Below are positions 22,501 through 32,458 of a DNA stretch of 64,000 nucleotides, one piece after another (position 1 is the stretch's first letter; the number at the start of each line of letters is the position of its first letter). Location: assembly GCA_019677205.1 (NCBI GenBank), contig JAAMXY010000394.1, forward strand, positions 49,395-113,394, in the 5' to 3' direction. Below the pieces are notes generated by a model, which worked only from the letters and a program-made list of their open reading frames with translations, was not told the origin of the DNA and made no database searches. The position numbers and the translations under genes are program-made. The stretch comes from Pinguiococcus pyrenoidosus (Eukaryota; Sar; Pinguiophyceae; Pinguiochrysidales; Pinguiochrysidaceae).

Positions 22501-25500
22501 GAGGATCCCCTGGGCATACTCGTACCATGGCCTGCTCTGCTTTGCGGGGCGATGCACGCCGAGCTTCCCGCCCTTGATCAGCGCCACCAGGCGCCGCTCG
22601 AGATCGAGATCATGCAGACCCGAGTCCTGCGGGTTCCGGCCCTTCCCCAGCACCACGTTCCCCAGCGAGAAGCCGCTCGCAAGGGCATACGAGTCCCGGC
22701 ACTTCGTGGCGTCCGAGATCGGCTTCCTCGCAATCTCCGCGAGGAGGAACTCGGCCATGAGCCGATTGCCAGTGCCCTGATAGAGCAGGCCGAGGCCCGC
22801 GATCGCGCTCACTTGTGCCACCGGCGCCACCTCCAGCGCGTACAGCTGGCTGGGCAAGAGCGACGGCACGTGGAGGAGGAGCATCTTGCTGATGCGCAGG
22901 TCGGCGGTGCCTCGCTTCGACGCCGCCAGTCCAAGCAGGAGGGCTGCCGCGGTCAGTTCGTGGCCGCTGGTGAGATGCTCGTAGATGTCATGCCGCGCAA
23001 GGCACTCCAGGTGATTATTGAGGGCGAGCCCAAACAGAAAGCCCGCATGGGCATCCGCCGCCATCTTCGACTTGTTGTAGACGATCCACTGCCGCGTGAT
23101 GGTCGCACCAGGAGAGGAGCCGTCCCCGGCCTTGTCCAGGTCGTCCTCGGCCTCGTCAAGGTCCGATTTGTACCGTGCCCCCTCACGCTCGGAATGGTGA
23201 GGACGATGCTTCCTGGGTGCGTCGGGAAGCCGCAGCGAGGCGGCTACTCCGTTGTGGAACCTCGCCCACGAGGCCCAGTCACGCGGCTTGGAGTTGACAT
23301 CGAGAATGACGCTGACGTTTCCCGGGGTGAGAATGCCCTGCACGCAGATCAGCGGCACTTCCAGCCTCTCGACCGCGGACGAGACGTCCTCCTGATACTG
23401 CAGCTGATAGATGCTGAGGGCGCCCCGCCCAAGGATGCTTGCCAGGCTCCGCTTCACGCCGTCCAGCAGCGCGGCCTGCTTCCTCTCCTCGAAGTCCAGG
23501 TCCGACATCTCGGGGGCCTTCTCGCATTTGAAGGACAGGGGCAACGAGCTCCGCAGATGCTGGCAGACCGTGTGCATCCGGCGGTCTCTCCCAAACCGCA
23601 TCCTCGAGGAGACCTCGACGCTGATGAGCCCATCTGCGTCGGCGCTCTGCTCCGCCTTGCCCTCCGGCAATCCCTCCAAGGAAGCACCTGGTCCGCCATC
23701 GAGGAATGGAGCCGCGCTCGTCTTGACGCTGAAGGACGACAACACGGCCTCCAGGGAAGCTCTGAAATGCTCGCCCACGTCTTCGGGACACTTGAGTAGC
23801 GTCTTCTCGAAGGGCGTCTGCCAGTGGTTTAGGTCGCTCCGGCCTGCAAGGGCCAGGATCTCTGCGTTGAGTCGCGGCGACGGGCACGCAAGGACGCGCT
23901 TGCAGATGGCGAGCAGCTCCAGGAGAGGCAGGGCCACCCCAAGCCGCATCGAGCCAAGAATCTCGGGATCGATTCCGGCATCCCTGGCGTGGAGCAGCGC
24001 CTGCTCTGGCACGTGCGGCACGGCTGGTCCGTTCACGTTCTGCTTCAACGCCAGGATGGCATTCATGACCAGGCTCATCAAGCTATTCAAGAACGTCAGG
24101 AGCGGATTCGGGCTGGCTCCGTCTCCGAAGGGTGACGCCGACAGCGTCGGGAACTTCTCCAGGTCGGGGAGGATCATGACGCTGGTGTCATCCGTTTGGT
24201 TGCCCTTGCCAAAGCCTGCAAAGCACGACACCATCCCATCTCGCTGGAGGTCGTGCCATGATCCCGATACCGTCGCGTGTGCGCTCGCGGAGTGGGCGTC
24301 GTTCCCCACATCCGGAGCCGTCGAGTAGCACTTGGCCACCCACGCAAACACGTCCGGCACGTACGCACTCCAAAACGCCGCGCATGCGGCGACAATGTCG
24401 TCCTGCTCGCCGATGCCACCCATCGTGCGCCATATCAAAGGGTGAACTGCCGCCTGAGCCGACGGCTCTGTGGGTCCGTTGCCGTTGGCGAAGGCTCTCC
24501 CCGCGTCCTGCGTGAGGTAGCGTTGATGATGCTCCACGAGAGCACCAACCCTTCCCACTTGTGCGAGCGCCAGCGTGAGAGTGCCGAGGGTATTGGCAAC
24601 TTGCGCGCCCGAGCGCAGCAGCTTCTTCTCCTCCGTGAGGATGTGAAGCGCGCACAGGAAGTCTCGGTACCGGCCCAGGAAGCTTCTCCTCCCCGCGTCC
24701 GCCAGAAATCCATCGACGCAGAACGTGGACTCCGACCGCAGGTGCATTATCGCCACCATCAGCTTATTCCGGATGGCGGGCGCCTCCCTGCCCTCGGCCC
24801 CGGGGCGGCAGTCCAGCAACGCCATGAGAGCCGCATCTCCCTCAAAGACCTCCTCGTGGAGGGCCGAGCGCATCAACGTGTCGAACGCGCCCGCACTCCG
24901 GGTGGGTGAGCGATTCCTTTGCAGGGCGTCCTCAACCTTTGCCATCCCCACGACGGCCCCAAGAAGCACGGCGACTGCCGCCGCGAGCTCCAAGCCACCT
25001 TCGGCAATGCACAGCTGTAGGTCGTCCATGCCGTCGAGCGCCCGCATGGTGTTCTGCACGTCCACGCGGAAGCTGACGGCTTCCTTGATCTTGTATGCGC
25101 AGTCTATCGCGGTGTATATGGGCGTCACCGTGGCTTCTTGGCTCCCGCCCAACGACACCGACGCCCGGACCGACTTCCTCTTGGGAGTCCCCGGCCTGCC
25201 GAAGGTGAGCGTCACCCGGTTCTCTCGCCCATGCGACATGTCAATCAGATACTCACACGCCCGCTCCGACGTGCTGTGGCGGTCCCCGGTGCGCTCTTGA
25301 TGCCACTGGGACTTCTTGCTCATGAGTGGCTCGTTCACGTCGAAGGCGCCGATCAGACGGGAGGAGATGGAGGCCACCATCACACCTCCGCGAAATAGCT
25401 TGAGCTTCTTGGTGGACGGGTCTTGCACGATGATTTCCTTCCCGAGGACGAGCTCGCCGAGCGCCGCCCACATCGGCGTGGGGGAGCTTCGGCTCGGATC

Positions 25501-27051
25501 GGGCCTGCGGGGCGCCACTGGATCAATCGCCGCAATCGGGCAGGCCACGAGCGCCGGTATTCGAAAGGCTTCGGTCAGCATTGGCAAGACATCACCGAAG
25601 ACCCGCAGCGTGGACAGCGTGTAGCCAAAGAGCGTCTGCAGCTGCTTCGCCAAGATGCACAGGATCGGCTGGCCTCTCTCCGTCACGCTGTAGAAGATCT
25701 GATCCTCCGGGATGGACACGCTGCCGAGCGCCGCAGGCGACCAGGGAAAGGCGCTTTCGGCACCAACCTCCAGAGGAGCAGGCGTGCGGCTCGGGGGCGT
25801 GGACGGCGGCGGCGGCGGAGGCCCACCGTTGTCGTGCCAGAACCCGCCGGCGTCGGTATTTCGCCGCGACCACTGAAGCTCCCCCAGCCCCGAATCTGCG
25901 TCCTCGCACGATAGCTCTGCACTGACGCAAAGCGCGTGCAGCTCAATCTCCGGCGCGAGCAGGGACGGTTCCTCGACGGCGGTCACGGAGTTTTGGATCA
26001 GCAGCGAAGCCGAAGGATCGCAGGCCATGCCAAGCCCAGCGGTGAGATTGTGCTCCAGCTCTAGGGTGTCAGCCAACGCCGCCCTCCGCGATCGATGCCG
26101 GGAGATATGCGGCGTGGCGAGGCCATGGCCGCGGGTCAGACTCTGCCGCGCCTGCCGGGTTGTGTCCGGTGGCAGCGGCAAACTATCCCCGAAGCGACCG
26201 GACATCTCAGGACTGCTCGGCGTCGTGATCACGCTCTCCGTGACCACTGTCGTCTTGGTGTCCGTGAAGTTCTCCTGATACGTCATGGCCATCGGCGACG
26301 CGCTTCTGGGCGTCTGCAAGCCGCCCAGCTCCTCCGACTCCGCCGCTTGTGGCGGCTGCGGCGCGTGCACTTTCCTCGCCAGCCACGCCGTGTATTCGCA
26401 GGTGTCTCTGTGGTAGGTCACCACAATGCCCAGGGACACCTGGGGCCGCGCCGCGCCGGCCCGAATGGTCTCGTCCAGGCTGATTTCCGCGGCGACCTTG
26501 GAGCCGCAGCTGAACGCGATGCTCTCCCGCGCATCCGTCATGTAGCTCCGCGGATGCTCCGCTCCAGAGACGCCCCTGGGAACCTGCACGGCGACGGGCT
26601 TGAGCTCATTGAGGCGGTGGCTCAGGCTGAAGAGCGTCGGGAAGCTGTCGTCTTCTCCGGCTGGACTGGAGGTCGAGAGCGAGGACGAGTTGGGCGCGTC
26701 TTCCGGACTTCTCTGCACCAAGAGAACGCTTCCCAGGCTCCACAGGCGCTCCGCTTGGAATGGCAAGGGCACTTCGACGGCGTCTCCGTCAGGGGCGAAG
26801 ATCTCGATCATGTCCAGGCGCTTCAAGACCACCACGCTGGCGTCTTGGTCGCGGCCAAGAGTTAACACCTGCAGCGGCGGCGTGGGAAACTGAAAGCGCT
26901 TGCGCACCGTCCCGGAGCGAATGGCGCGCCACTCGACGCTGCAGTCGATGATACATATCTCCTCGTCTTCCGCAACCTCTCCCTGCAGCAGCACTGCGGA
27001 ATCGGCGGCGTGAGAGACGCGAGACACGATCGGCTCCAGCGGGACACTCAT
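19594..27051 (-). CDS. APC1: APC1, largest scaffold subunit of the anaphase-promoting complex
   Basis: Platform subunit of the APC/C ubiquitin ligase that drives mitotic exit. It is a single exon of 2485 aa from ATG 27051; the frame is open 78 codons further upstream, but MSVPLEPIVSRV is the likelier start. The PC-repeat toroid is plain: LGLLYQGTGNRLMAEFLLAE, SYALASGFSLGNVVLG, HLGLGFLFLGAGDVTL and AALLAAVYPRFP all match APC1. The N-terminal third reads as beta-propeller sequence with a long Ser/Pro-rich insert that could be a phosphorylated loop. The C-terminal region holds a QDSQDSPDSPDS minisatellite stretch. It is longer than human APC1 (about 1944 aa) through low-complexity inserts. It is convergent with the acyl-CoA synthetase and divergent from the MFS gene. 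Confidence 0.92.
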   Translation of the reverse strand: MSVPLEPIVSRVSHAADSAVLLQGEVAEDEEICIIDCSVEWRAIRSGTVRKRFQFPTPPLQVLTLGRDQDASVVVLKRLDMIEIFAPDGDAVEVPLPFQAERLWSLGSVLLVQRSPEDAPNSSSLSTSSPAGEDDSFPTLFSLSHRLNELKPVAVQVPRGVSGAEHPRSYMTDARESIAFSCGSKVAAEISLDETIRAGAARPQVSLGIVVTYHRDTCEYTAWLARKVHAPQPPQAAESEELGGLQTPRSASPMAMTYQENFTDTKTTVVTESVITTPSSPEMSGRFGDSLPLPPDTTRQARQSLTRGHGLATPHISRHRSRRAALADTLELEHNLTAGLGMACDPSASLLIQNSVTAVEEPSLLAPEIELHALCVSAELSCEDADSGLGELQWSRRNTDAGGFWHDNGGPPPPPPSTPPSRTPAPLEVGAESAFPWSPAALGSVSIPEDQIFYSVTERGQPILCILAKQLQTLFGYTLSTLRVFGDVLPMLTEAFRIPALVACPIAAIDPVAPRRPDPSRSSPTPMWAALGELVLGKEIIVQDPSTKKLKLFRGGVMVASISSRLIGAFDVNEPLMSKKSQWHQERTGDRHSTSERACEYLIDMSHGRENRVTLTFGRPGTPKRKSVRASVSLGGSQEATVTPIYTAIDCAYKIKEAVSFRVDVQNTMRALDGMDDLQLCIAEGGLELAAAVAVLLGAVVGMAKVEDALQRNRSPTRSAGAFDTLMRSALHEEVFEGDAALMALLDCRPGAEGREAPAIRNKLMVAIMHLRSESTFCVDGFLADAGRRSFLGRYRDFLCALHILTEEKKLLRSGAQVANTLGTLTLALAQVGRVGALVEHHQRYLTQDAGRAFANGNGPTEPSAQAAVHPLIWRTMGGIGEQDDIVAACAAFWSAYVPDVFAWVAKCYSTAPDVGNDAHSASAHATVSGSWHDLQRDGMVSCFAGFGKGNQTDDTSVMILPDLEKFPTLSASPFGDGASPNPLLTFLNSLMSLVMNAILALKQNVNGPAVPHVPEQALLHARDAGIDPEILGSMRLGVALPLLELLAICKRVLACPSPRLNAEILALAGRSDLNHWQTPFEKTLLKCPEDVGEHFRASLEAVLSSFSVKTSAAPFLDGGPGASLEGLPEGKAEQSADADGLISVEVSSRMRFGRDRRMHTVCQHLRSSLPLSFKCEKAPEMSDLDFEERKQAALLDGVKRSLASILGRGALSIYQLQYQEDVSSAVERLEVPLICVQGILTPGNVSVILDVNSKPRDWASWARFHNGVAASLRLPDAPRKHRPHHSEREGARYKSDLDEAEDDLDKAGDGSSPGATITRQWIVYNKSKMAADAHAGFLFGLALNNHLECLARHDIYEHLTSGHELTAAALLLGLAASKRGTADLRISKMLLLHVPSLLPSQLYALEVAPVAQVSAIAGLGLLYQGTGNRLMAEFLLAEIARKPISDATKCRDSYALASGFSLGNVVLGKGRNPQDSGLHDLDLERRLVALIKGGKLGVHRPAKQSRPWYEYAQGILDGSAGNGGSGPIGANATERTSRFLEGDCVNTAVTAPAATIALGLLHLRSGSPYVAAALAAPQTLNELVEARPDLLGLRAVARALVIWDDVVPSASWIASQVPSELEGLYQDLPRQKRILLGREEKAESDDWPPRGPFKSKCVNADRSTSAPWVRARHGPGVDIIKAARTSIVGGSCLGLALRYAGSRHMGARNAIMEHLQVLLDLGPRSGQKPDKVCLEMALISCWLGLAIVMAGSGCLECLRLFRRMRGEAGQVSYGYDMALHLGLGFLFLGAGDVTLRNDDQSIAALLAAVYPRFPRDVADIQHHLQSMRWLWVLATDQRSLYALEIGDAPKVPQPQPVFLPVDVVLRQGTEAAAAALSSILNAELESFRSCSEASHKMLRLEFPDRYASEAVLRQALQRQCGVEEMDFLLIDRSARGVAYCRYPSWTEYSFSKSRLKVRSCGATEYLAFLDRSMSACCAGPPKDARQGRSGGEDAASWPPAVVVRLTLPCLLPPPEAIVEIRCSSPRYYPMRCGRLNRSLDGVLKAGHVVIKRKAGYLPYLGDPAAHASIHSRPLTNRSLGLLLDVNQEKVDDFRSEMHGFPTGLVDNPLMQSFARVFVDGDARERSPKSLLAQALLADALAFDRPEMLLPLMSMVHDVAKFSSLAREPKEHDSAPDAMSAASLRLIRLYHEHLREPLVAAALASHQRCRPPALAESEPNVRDTASVATCATVRDLLDATAGTNVSVLTALDGDTVLDNTRDAVGDSTLQSIDLREESDILRHEDILRAAPIPGKASMPAGVLDSAPILWDAPVPQIIDFETLVGSFSGAPRPDENLPALALEFSKRVKRACGDLCPMIPRPLENRLCADGEEVFESSEMVQALRSYYGLPVLAQTSPRLEALRSSALVYHGLPARGRLLQALEALNSGCEQQDSQDSQDSPDSPDSPDSDERVAQLKQLEQLAAMLPEADVLGLYTLLCPPSEL
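19699..19755. repeat. 9-bp coding minisatellite in APC1
   Basis: Head-to-tail copies of GAGTCCGGC, then GAGTCCTGC (+ strand), encoding DSP/DSQ units near the APC1 C-terminus. Confidence 0.8.
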
Positions 27052-27519
27052 GCTGACTGGGAATTTCCCGGGGAAAAAGGGTGCGTCAACGTCGCTGAGG
27101 AAGGCAAGAAGCTTGTCAGCAGAAGACGCAGAGGGAAGAGCCGGAGGAACACGCAGAAGAAGAGGCAGACACAGGCAAAAGAGGTGCGGATCTTCTCTCA
27201 AAATTTCGCGCGGGAAACAAGACCTGCGGTTCTCGAAACTTTGGTCAGGTTTTCGATGACTACAAGATAGACCCAAAGTATTCATGCACTTTGGTATGTT
27301 TGAAATATGATTGTTAGTGATTAAAATATAACCTTTGTCCTGTTTTCATAGAATAAAATTCCAGCACAAAAATTCTATGACTTCTTGTTTCAAGGCCACG
27401 CCACGTACGACTGACTGCCGTGAAAGGCCGTCTCTGTCCACGTGGAGAGGGGCCACGCTCCGCCGCACCATTCCTCCGCAGTCTCTGTCTCTTTCTGGCC
27501 GTCTGCTTGCGCCTCGATC
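27052..27519. promoter_or_regulatory. Divergent spacer, APC1 / MFS transporter
   Basis: Spacer of 468 bp between divergent starts, with an AT-rich block at about 27280-27385 and a GGGAATTTCCC dyad at 27059-27069. The APC1 frame stays open into the first half, so an earlier APC1 start is possible. Confidence 0.4.
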
Positions 27520-28785
27520 ATGGACAGGTCAAATGGAACAGCGGCTGTGCCCCAGAGCGAGTGGTGGCTTTGGATGCTGTTTGTGTCGTCCACTCTGGAG
27601 ATTTTGACGGTGTCGTTGACGCTGCCCTCGATGCCGAAGCTCATGGAGGAGATCGGGCTGCCCTTCCAGCGTCAGACGCAGATCACTTCGATGCTGAGCT
27701 TGCTGACCTTCCTCACCACGCCCATCTTGGGCCGCTTGAGCGACCGATGGGGCCGGACGCTGCTGCTGCGCCTCAGCTCGCTGGGGCAGTTCGCGGTGAA
27801 TCTGATGCTGGCCCGCGTGACTAGCTGGGAGGCAGTGGCGCTGGCGCGGATTTCCGGCGGATTCTCTCGCTGCTTCACGCCGGTGAGCTACGCGTACATC
27901 TCGGACCACACGGCGCCGGAGCAGCGCGGCAAGGCCATGGGCGTCTTCGGCACGTCCTTCGGCGTGGCGTTCTTCATTGGGCCCATCCTGGGCGGCATCA
28001 TCGAGAAGCACTTCGGCGTGCGGCGGCCCTTTCTCGTAGCTGCTCTGCTGGGCCTCACGAACGCCTATCTCATCGGCTTCCTCCCGGAGGCCAAGAAGAC
28101 CGAGAAGAAGGCGGAGGAGGGCCGGGGCGCTGGGGAGGCGGAGACGCAGAGCTCGGAGGGGGTGATGACGAAAGTGGGGCGACTGCTTCGGGATGATCCG
28201 AAGTTGGGGTGCCTCCTCGCAGGTCGCTTCGTGCTGCAGAGCAGTCAGGTGCTGTTCGAGAGCACCTTCTCGCAGTACATCATGGTCATCTTGCAGGGGG
28301 ACAGCTCGGTGCGTGGGCGGATCATGGGCGTCGTGGGCCTCCTGGGGATACTGGCCAACGCGGTTCTCGTCCGTAGCTTTGGGAACGCCTTGGAGACGCC
28401 AGTGGCGCTCGCGGCGTCCATGGTGATCCTCGCGCTGGGCCACGCCGGCTGGGGATCGAGCACGACCAGCGTGCAGATGTCCATGGCGCTGGTTCCGCTG
28501 GTCTTGACCTCCGCGTCAACGACGACGCTCACCAAGGGCCTCATCAGCAAGTCGTGCAGTCCAGACATCATCGGCTTTGTGATGGGCCTCAGCGGATCCC
28601 TAGATAGCTCCAGCAGGATCTTCTTCCCGCCGCTGGCAGGCTACGTGTTTGAGACGGTGTCGCCAAGGGCCGTTTCCGTCGTGTGCGCTGCCGGTGCATT
28701 GCTGGCAGCTCTCCTGTTCTTTCTGGTAGGCTTCATGAGCGCCAAAACGGACGAAGTCAAGGCGGCGGATAAGAAGAGCCGCTAG
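27520..28785 (+). CDS. Major facilitator superfamily transporter
   Basis: Single-exon protein of 421 aa with about 12 hydrophobic segments. I chose ATG 27520 because the frame upstream is not membrane-like. The diagnostic MFS motif between TM2 and TM3 is present as GRLSDRWGRTLLLRL, and motif C-like glycines occur in TM5 (FFIGPILGGII). A charged loop (EAKKTEKKAEEGRGAGEAE) separates the two six-helix halves, as is usual. The overall look is of the drug:proton antiporter/TetA-like branch, such as MFSD10, but the substrate is unknown. Its stop lies 72 bp from the convergent COMMD stop. Confidence 0.85.
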   Translation: MDRSNGTAAVPQSEWWLWMLFVSSTLEILTVSLTLPSMPKLMEEIGLPFQRQTQITSMLSLLTFLTTPILGRLSDRWGRTLLLRLSSLGQFAVNLMLARVTSWEAVALARISGGFSRCFTPVSYAYISDHTAPEQRGKAMGVFGTSFGVAFFIGPILGGIIEKHFGVRRPFLVAALLGLTNAYLIGFLPEAKKTEKKAEEGRGAGEAETQSSEGVMTKVGRLLRDDPKLGCLLAGRFVLQSSQVLFESTFSQYIMVILQGDSSVRGRIMGVVGLLGILANAVLVRSFGNALETPVALAASMVILALGHAGWGSSTTSVQMSMALVPLVLTSASTTTLTKGLISKSCSPDIIGFVMGLSGSLDSSSRIFFPPLAGYVFETVSPRAVSVVCAAGALLAALLFFLVGFMSAKTDEVKAADKKSR

Positions 28786-28857
28786 ACATGACATGAGATG
28801 ACATGAGATGAGTTGAAACTTCCACTTGCAAATCGATCTCTGTCTTCCGCAGCTTCC

Positions 28858-29490
28858 CTAGAGAGCCTCGCTCTCCTGACTCTGCAATACGCGTCGCACC
28901 TGCACAACGGCGTCGTGCACCTTGGCATAGAGATCCTGTGCGCTCAAGACGCTTCGTGAGTACTTTTAGGCAGAAAAGGGATGCAGAGGGACAGCGGCTG
29001 CCTTCACCTGCATTTGCTCGAGATTGCACGAGAAGTCGATGCTGCCGAAGTCTCCGTCTGGCGACTGCGTCTTCAACGACACCAAAAAGAAAGGCTCATT
29101 CACGCTGCCCGTGCTACTCGATCGTAGAGCATAGTCCAGGCGCCAGTCGACGTCCACGACAGAGTCAAAGGAGAGGCCTAAACCCTGGAGCTTTTCTGAG
29201 ATGTCGCGTCTCTCTCTCGTGACAAAAGCCACAAACGCATCCACGTGGCTGGCGGGAAACGCCAGCTCCTCCAGAGCAGAGCGCAGCTGCTCATCGGTGT
29301 CGGCGCTGCGTACGCTCTCTAGTACAAAGGTGCATAAGGCGAACCGCAGCCGCTCCGGGCTTCCGAGACTGGCCAATCGCTCTGCCAGCCCCGCGTCCGT
29401 GCCGGAACATACTTCCTTGGACGCGAGCTCCAAAGCCTGAGACCACTCTGCAACGGACAGCTCAGCTAAGGGCGCCAGTGCAGAGTCCAT
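28858..29490 (-). CDS. COMM-domain (COMMD) protein
   Basis: Two exons, 29490-29008 and 28935-28858, giving 186 aa. COMMD proteins form the heteromeric ring of the Commander complex, which works with retriever in endosomal cargo recycling. The N-terminal all-helical domain (about residues 1-110) is followed by the COMM domain: SFDSVVDVDWRLDYAL, then EPFFLVSLKTQ, then IDFSCNLEQMQ. Exon 2 supplies the last helix, DLYAKVHDAVVQVRRVL, which finishes the domain and confirms the phase-0 join. Length fits the family. Which of the ten COMMD paralogues it is cannot be settled; COMMD10 is one candidate. It is convergent with the MFS gene and divergent from the eIF4B-like gene. Confidence 0.85.
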
Positions 29491-30049
29491 TGGCTCATTC
29501 TTTGGTGGAGTGCTCGTTGGGATTTCTGTTTTTGGCGGGAAGATCCATCGGACGAACGAGGCTTGATTAAAAATAGAAAAATATTTCAAAGTTGAATAAA
29601 TCATGATTCTACATAATACTATTGAAAATTTATAATTGAAAATATTTGAAAGCTTGCTTTTCTGTCGTTTTCCCTGTAAATACACGCTGCCAATCGACAG
29701 ATACTCTTACCTGCGGGCGTGATGCCGATTTTGGCAGAGCCAGTGTTGCTCAATTTGGATTCATTCTTTCAATTTATATTTATTCTTTTCACTATGGTCC
29801 ATCCTCAGTCCCTTCTCCCCATTTCATGATAAAGAAAAATTCAATTCAATCTTTCCAGCGATGCTTTCCCATCCCTCCATTTCCACGCGCGTCATCTTCT
29901 GTTGTCTCTCCACAGTCGCGACGCCCAGGGCCCCCAGACGGTCCTTTCATATCCCGACAGCTGTCGTTGCGTCGCTCGCGCTTTGCGTCGCTGCGCCAGC
30001 CCTTCTCCTGACCCGTGGCTGCTGCACCGCGGCACTTCAAAAATTCGAA
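29491..30049. promoter_or_regulatory. Divergent spacer with E2F-like box and AT-rich block, COMMD / eIF4B-like
   Basis: Spacer of 559 bp. A perfect E2F-type TTTTTGGCGGGAA lies at 29529-29541, about 40 bp before the COMMD start. AT-rich stretches lie at about 29565-29660 and 29760-29850. Confidence 0.5.
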
Positions 30050-32458
30050 ATGAGCAAGTTCTCCTTCGGGGACTTCCTGGGCGGAGAGTCCGGCGGCTCT
30101 CGCCCAGCGCCTCGCGGCGACGGCGGCCGCTATCAGCAAAGAGATGACTACGACCGGGACCGCGGAGGCTACAACGACCGCGGCGGCGGCGGCGGCTTTC
30201 GCGACCGTGGCGGTTATGGCGATCGAGGTGACCGAGGAGGCTATGGTGACCGAGGGGGAGGCTATGGTGACCGAGGAGGAGGCTATGGTGACCGAGGAGG
30301 AGGCTATGGTGACCGAGGTGGCTATGGCGACCGAGGTGGCTATGGTGACCGAGGAGGAGGCTATGGAGACCGAGGCGGCTATGGCGACCGAGGTGGCTAC
30401 GGAGACGGCTCCAGAGACAGAGGCGGAGACCGCCGAGGCAACTACGACGACTACGACGGCCCTCCTCGCCGCGATGCGGGCGGCTTCGTCGAGGTGGGGG
30501 TGGCGGAGGAAGGCCAGTGGCGCCGGGGCCCTCCGGCTCGGCGCGACGATGGTCCGCCCCGCGGTGGGGGCGGCGGCTTCGGAGGCCCGCGAGGGGACAG
30601 GGACTGGGACCGTGGCGGCCGGGGACCGCGCGACGGTGGAGACGATGGGCCTCCCATGCGCCGCGGACCACCAAGGGAAAGGAAACCGCTGGCCCTTGCT
30701 CCCAGGACCAAGCCTGTCGAGTCCACTGGAGACGCCTCGGCCGGCGACAGCGGCGGTGGGGGTGGATCGTCCATCTTCGGAGCGGCGAAACCTGTAGATG
30801 TCACCCACCGCGAACGGGAAATGGAAGACCGCCTCCGCCGGAAACCCGCTCGTGGCACCGCGGGCGGCACCAGCGACGGCTCCCGATGGCGCCGCAACGA
30901 CAGGTCCGAGCCCGGCGAGGCGGACGAGCGGCCGAGCGGGGTGACGCCGGGAAGCACCGGCGGCAGCAAACGCTTTGGCAACGCAGGGTATGGAGACAAG
31001 GCCGTGCAACGCGGAGGCCGGCGCCAGCCCCGCGACGAAGCTGCCTATGGAGCGTTCGGCAGCTGCTCGCGACGTGACGATCGGGACGACGATCGGGTGC
31101 GAAGCCCGCAGAACCAGCGGTATCATGCGGAGGACGGCGAAGGCCCACGCGGCGATCGCGACGAGGCTGGCGCGGATGGGGCGCAAGAGCCGGGCCAGAA
31201 GGGCGCGGAAGACAGCGCGCAGGAGGCGACGACCGCCGGTGAAGAAGGAGCGGCCGGGCCGTCGGAAGAGCCGACCGAACGCGAGGCGGGACCGAACGAC
31301 GAGGGAGGAAGGGGCACGAGGAAGCCCACCTCGAAGCCGCCCCTGAAGGAGAACCCCCGCGCTGCTGCGTTGGCAGGTGCGCTGGACATTGGCGGCACGA
31401 GGAAGGAGAACAGCTACGGAGCCGGCAATGCGAATCCTCGACGAGAGAACGCCCCCGCTGCTAGCCAGGACGCGGACCAAGCGCCCAAGCTGAATCCCCG
31501 TGCGGCCGCGCTCGCCGAGGCTCCGGCGTCGGATTCCCGCGAGAAGGCGGTCCTCACGGCTCGGGAACGGGAGTTCGCCGAACGCCGCGCCGCGGCCGAG
31601 CGGAGGGAACGGGAAATGAAGGAGCGGAAGGAGGCCGAGCGCAAGCAGCGCGAGGAAGACGAGAAGCGCCGGAAGGAAGAGGAGGAGCGCCGTGCTGCCG
31701 AGGAGGCCGCCGCAGAGGAGCGAAGAAAGGGAGAAGAAGCGGAGCGCCTTCGGAAGGAGGAAGAGGAGCGCGTGCGCTTGGAGGCGGAGCGAAAGGCGCA
31801 GGAGGAGGAACAACAGAGGCAGGCCGCGGCCAAGAAGGCCCTGGAAGACGCGACCGTCGCGCTCGCGAGGAGCGGACTTCTCGGGGAGGCTCTCGCGGAG
31901 AAGACCGTGGCGATGGACCCGAAGCCGCCCGTGGGTCTGCTCGTGGAGACCATCCTGTCTTCGCTGCCGGAGGAAGCTGCTCTGGAGGGCAGTTGGTCGA
32001 GCAGCGACCAGTTTGGGGAGGCTCTCGAGACGCAGTGCTCCGACTCGGTCAACAATCAGCTGGAAGTCGTCTACGCGGTCCAGCGCTTCTGCGCGGACAA
32101 GGGCTTCCCGAAGCCCAACGGCGAGTCCGCGATCCAGAAGATCTTCCAGAACCTGTACCAGAACGACATCGTCGAGGAAGACACCTTCCTGAGCTGGAAG
32201 GAGCTCATCGACGATAAGGTACGCGTCGTCGTCCCAGCTTCTCCGGGCCCCGCAAGCATGCACTCAGTTTGCTTCTCAACTTTCTTCTGCTTCTCGCTTC
32301 CGCAGGATAAGGCGCCGGGAAAGGGAAAGGCGCTGATCCAGGTGACCAACTTTATGCTTTGGCTCGAGACGGAGGACGAGGACGAGGACGAGGAGGAAGG
32401 AGACGAAGAGGAGCTTCCGGAAGATCTCGCTGACTTGGGAAACATCCAGACCATTTAA
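30050..32458 (+). CDS. eIF4B-like translation factor with C-terminal W2 (MI/eIF5C-type) domain
   Basis: Two exons, 30050-32218 and 32306-32458 (773 aa). It starts [12 protein letters not shown] and runs into an RNA-binding-type low-complexity region of about 15 GYGDRGG units. Next come [22 protein letters not shown], which matches the eIF4B signature (IFGGAKPVD..ERE.EERL), two NPRAAALA motifs and a long charged coiled coil ([20 protein letters not shown]). The last ~150 residues look like a W2 domain: [44 protein letters not shown], then the acidic-aromatic box [18 protein letters not shown]2 domains end eIF5, eIF2B-epsilon and some eIF4G proteins and bind eIF2 or eIF4A. Predicted role: helper of eIF4A/eIF2 in initiation. 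The intron (32219-32305, 87 nt) has no stop and is a multiple of 3. Confidence 0.8.
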   Translation: MSKFSFGDFLGGESGGSRPAPRGDGGRYQQRDDYDRDRGGYNDRGGGGGFRDRGGYGDRGDRGGYGDRGGGYGDRGGGYGDRGGGYGDRGGYGDRGGYGDRGGGYGDRGGYGDRGGYGDGSRDRGGDRRGNYDDYDGPPRRDAGGFVEVGVAEEGQWRRGPPARRDDGPPRGGGGGFGGPRGDRDWDRGGRGPRDGGDDGPPMRRGPPRERKPLALAPRTKPVESTGDASAGDSGGGGGSSIFGAAKPVDVTHREREMEDRLRRKPARGTAGGTSDGSRWRRNDRSEPGEADERPSGVTPGSTGGSKRFGNAGYGDKAVQRGGRRQPRDEAAYGAFGSCSRRDDRDDDRVRSPQNQRYHAEDGEGPRGDRDEAGADGAQEPGQKGAEDSAQEATTAGEEGAAGPSEEPTEREAGPNDEGGRGTRKPTSKPPLKENPRAAALAGALDIGGTRKENSYGAGNANPRRENAPAASQDADQAPKLNPRAAALAEAPASDSREKAVLTAREREFAERRAAAERREREMKERKEAERKQREEDEKRRKEEEERRAAEEAAAEERRKGEEAERLRKEEEERVRLEAERKAQEEEQQRQAAAKKALEDATVALARSGLLGEALAEKTVAMDPKPPVGLLVETILSSLPEEAALEGSWSSSDQFGEALETQCSDSVNNQLEVVYAVQRFCADKGFPKPNGESAIQKIFQNLYQNDIVEEDTFLSWKELIDDKVRVVVPASPGPASMHSVCFSTFFCFSLPQDKAPGKGKALIQVTNFMLWLETEDEDEDEEEGDEEELPEDLADLGNIQTI
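30205..30410 (+). repeat. Gly-Asp-Arg-Gly tandem coding repeats
   Basis: Alternating 18- and 21-bp units with core GGCTATGGTGACCGAGG, keeping frame in the eIF4B-like gene and encoding YGDRGG / YGDRGGG. Confidence 0.88.

Noticed and set aside
20203..23799. 1198-codon plus-strand open frame opposite APC1
   Set aside because: Shadow of the APC1 frame; its composition is typical of an antisense GC-rich frame and the APC1 motifs on the other strand are unambiguous.
29846..32263. 805-codon minus-strand frame opposite the eIF4B-like gene, with Ser/Val/Ile repeats
   Set aside because: The repeats are the complement of the GYGDRGG tract; it has no independent start context or domain.
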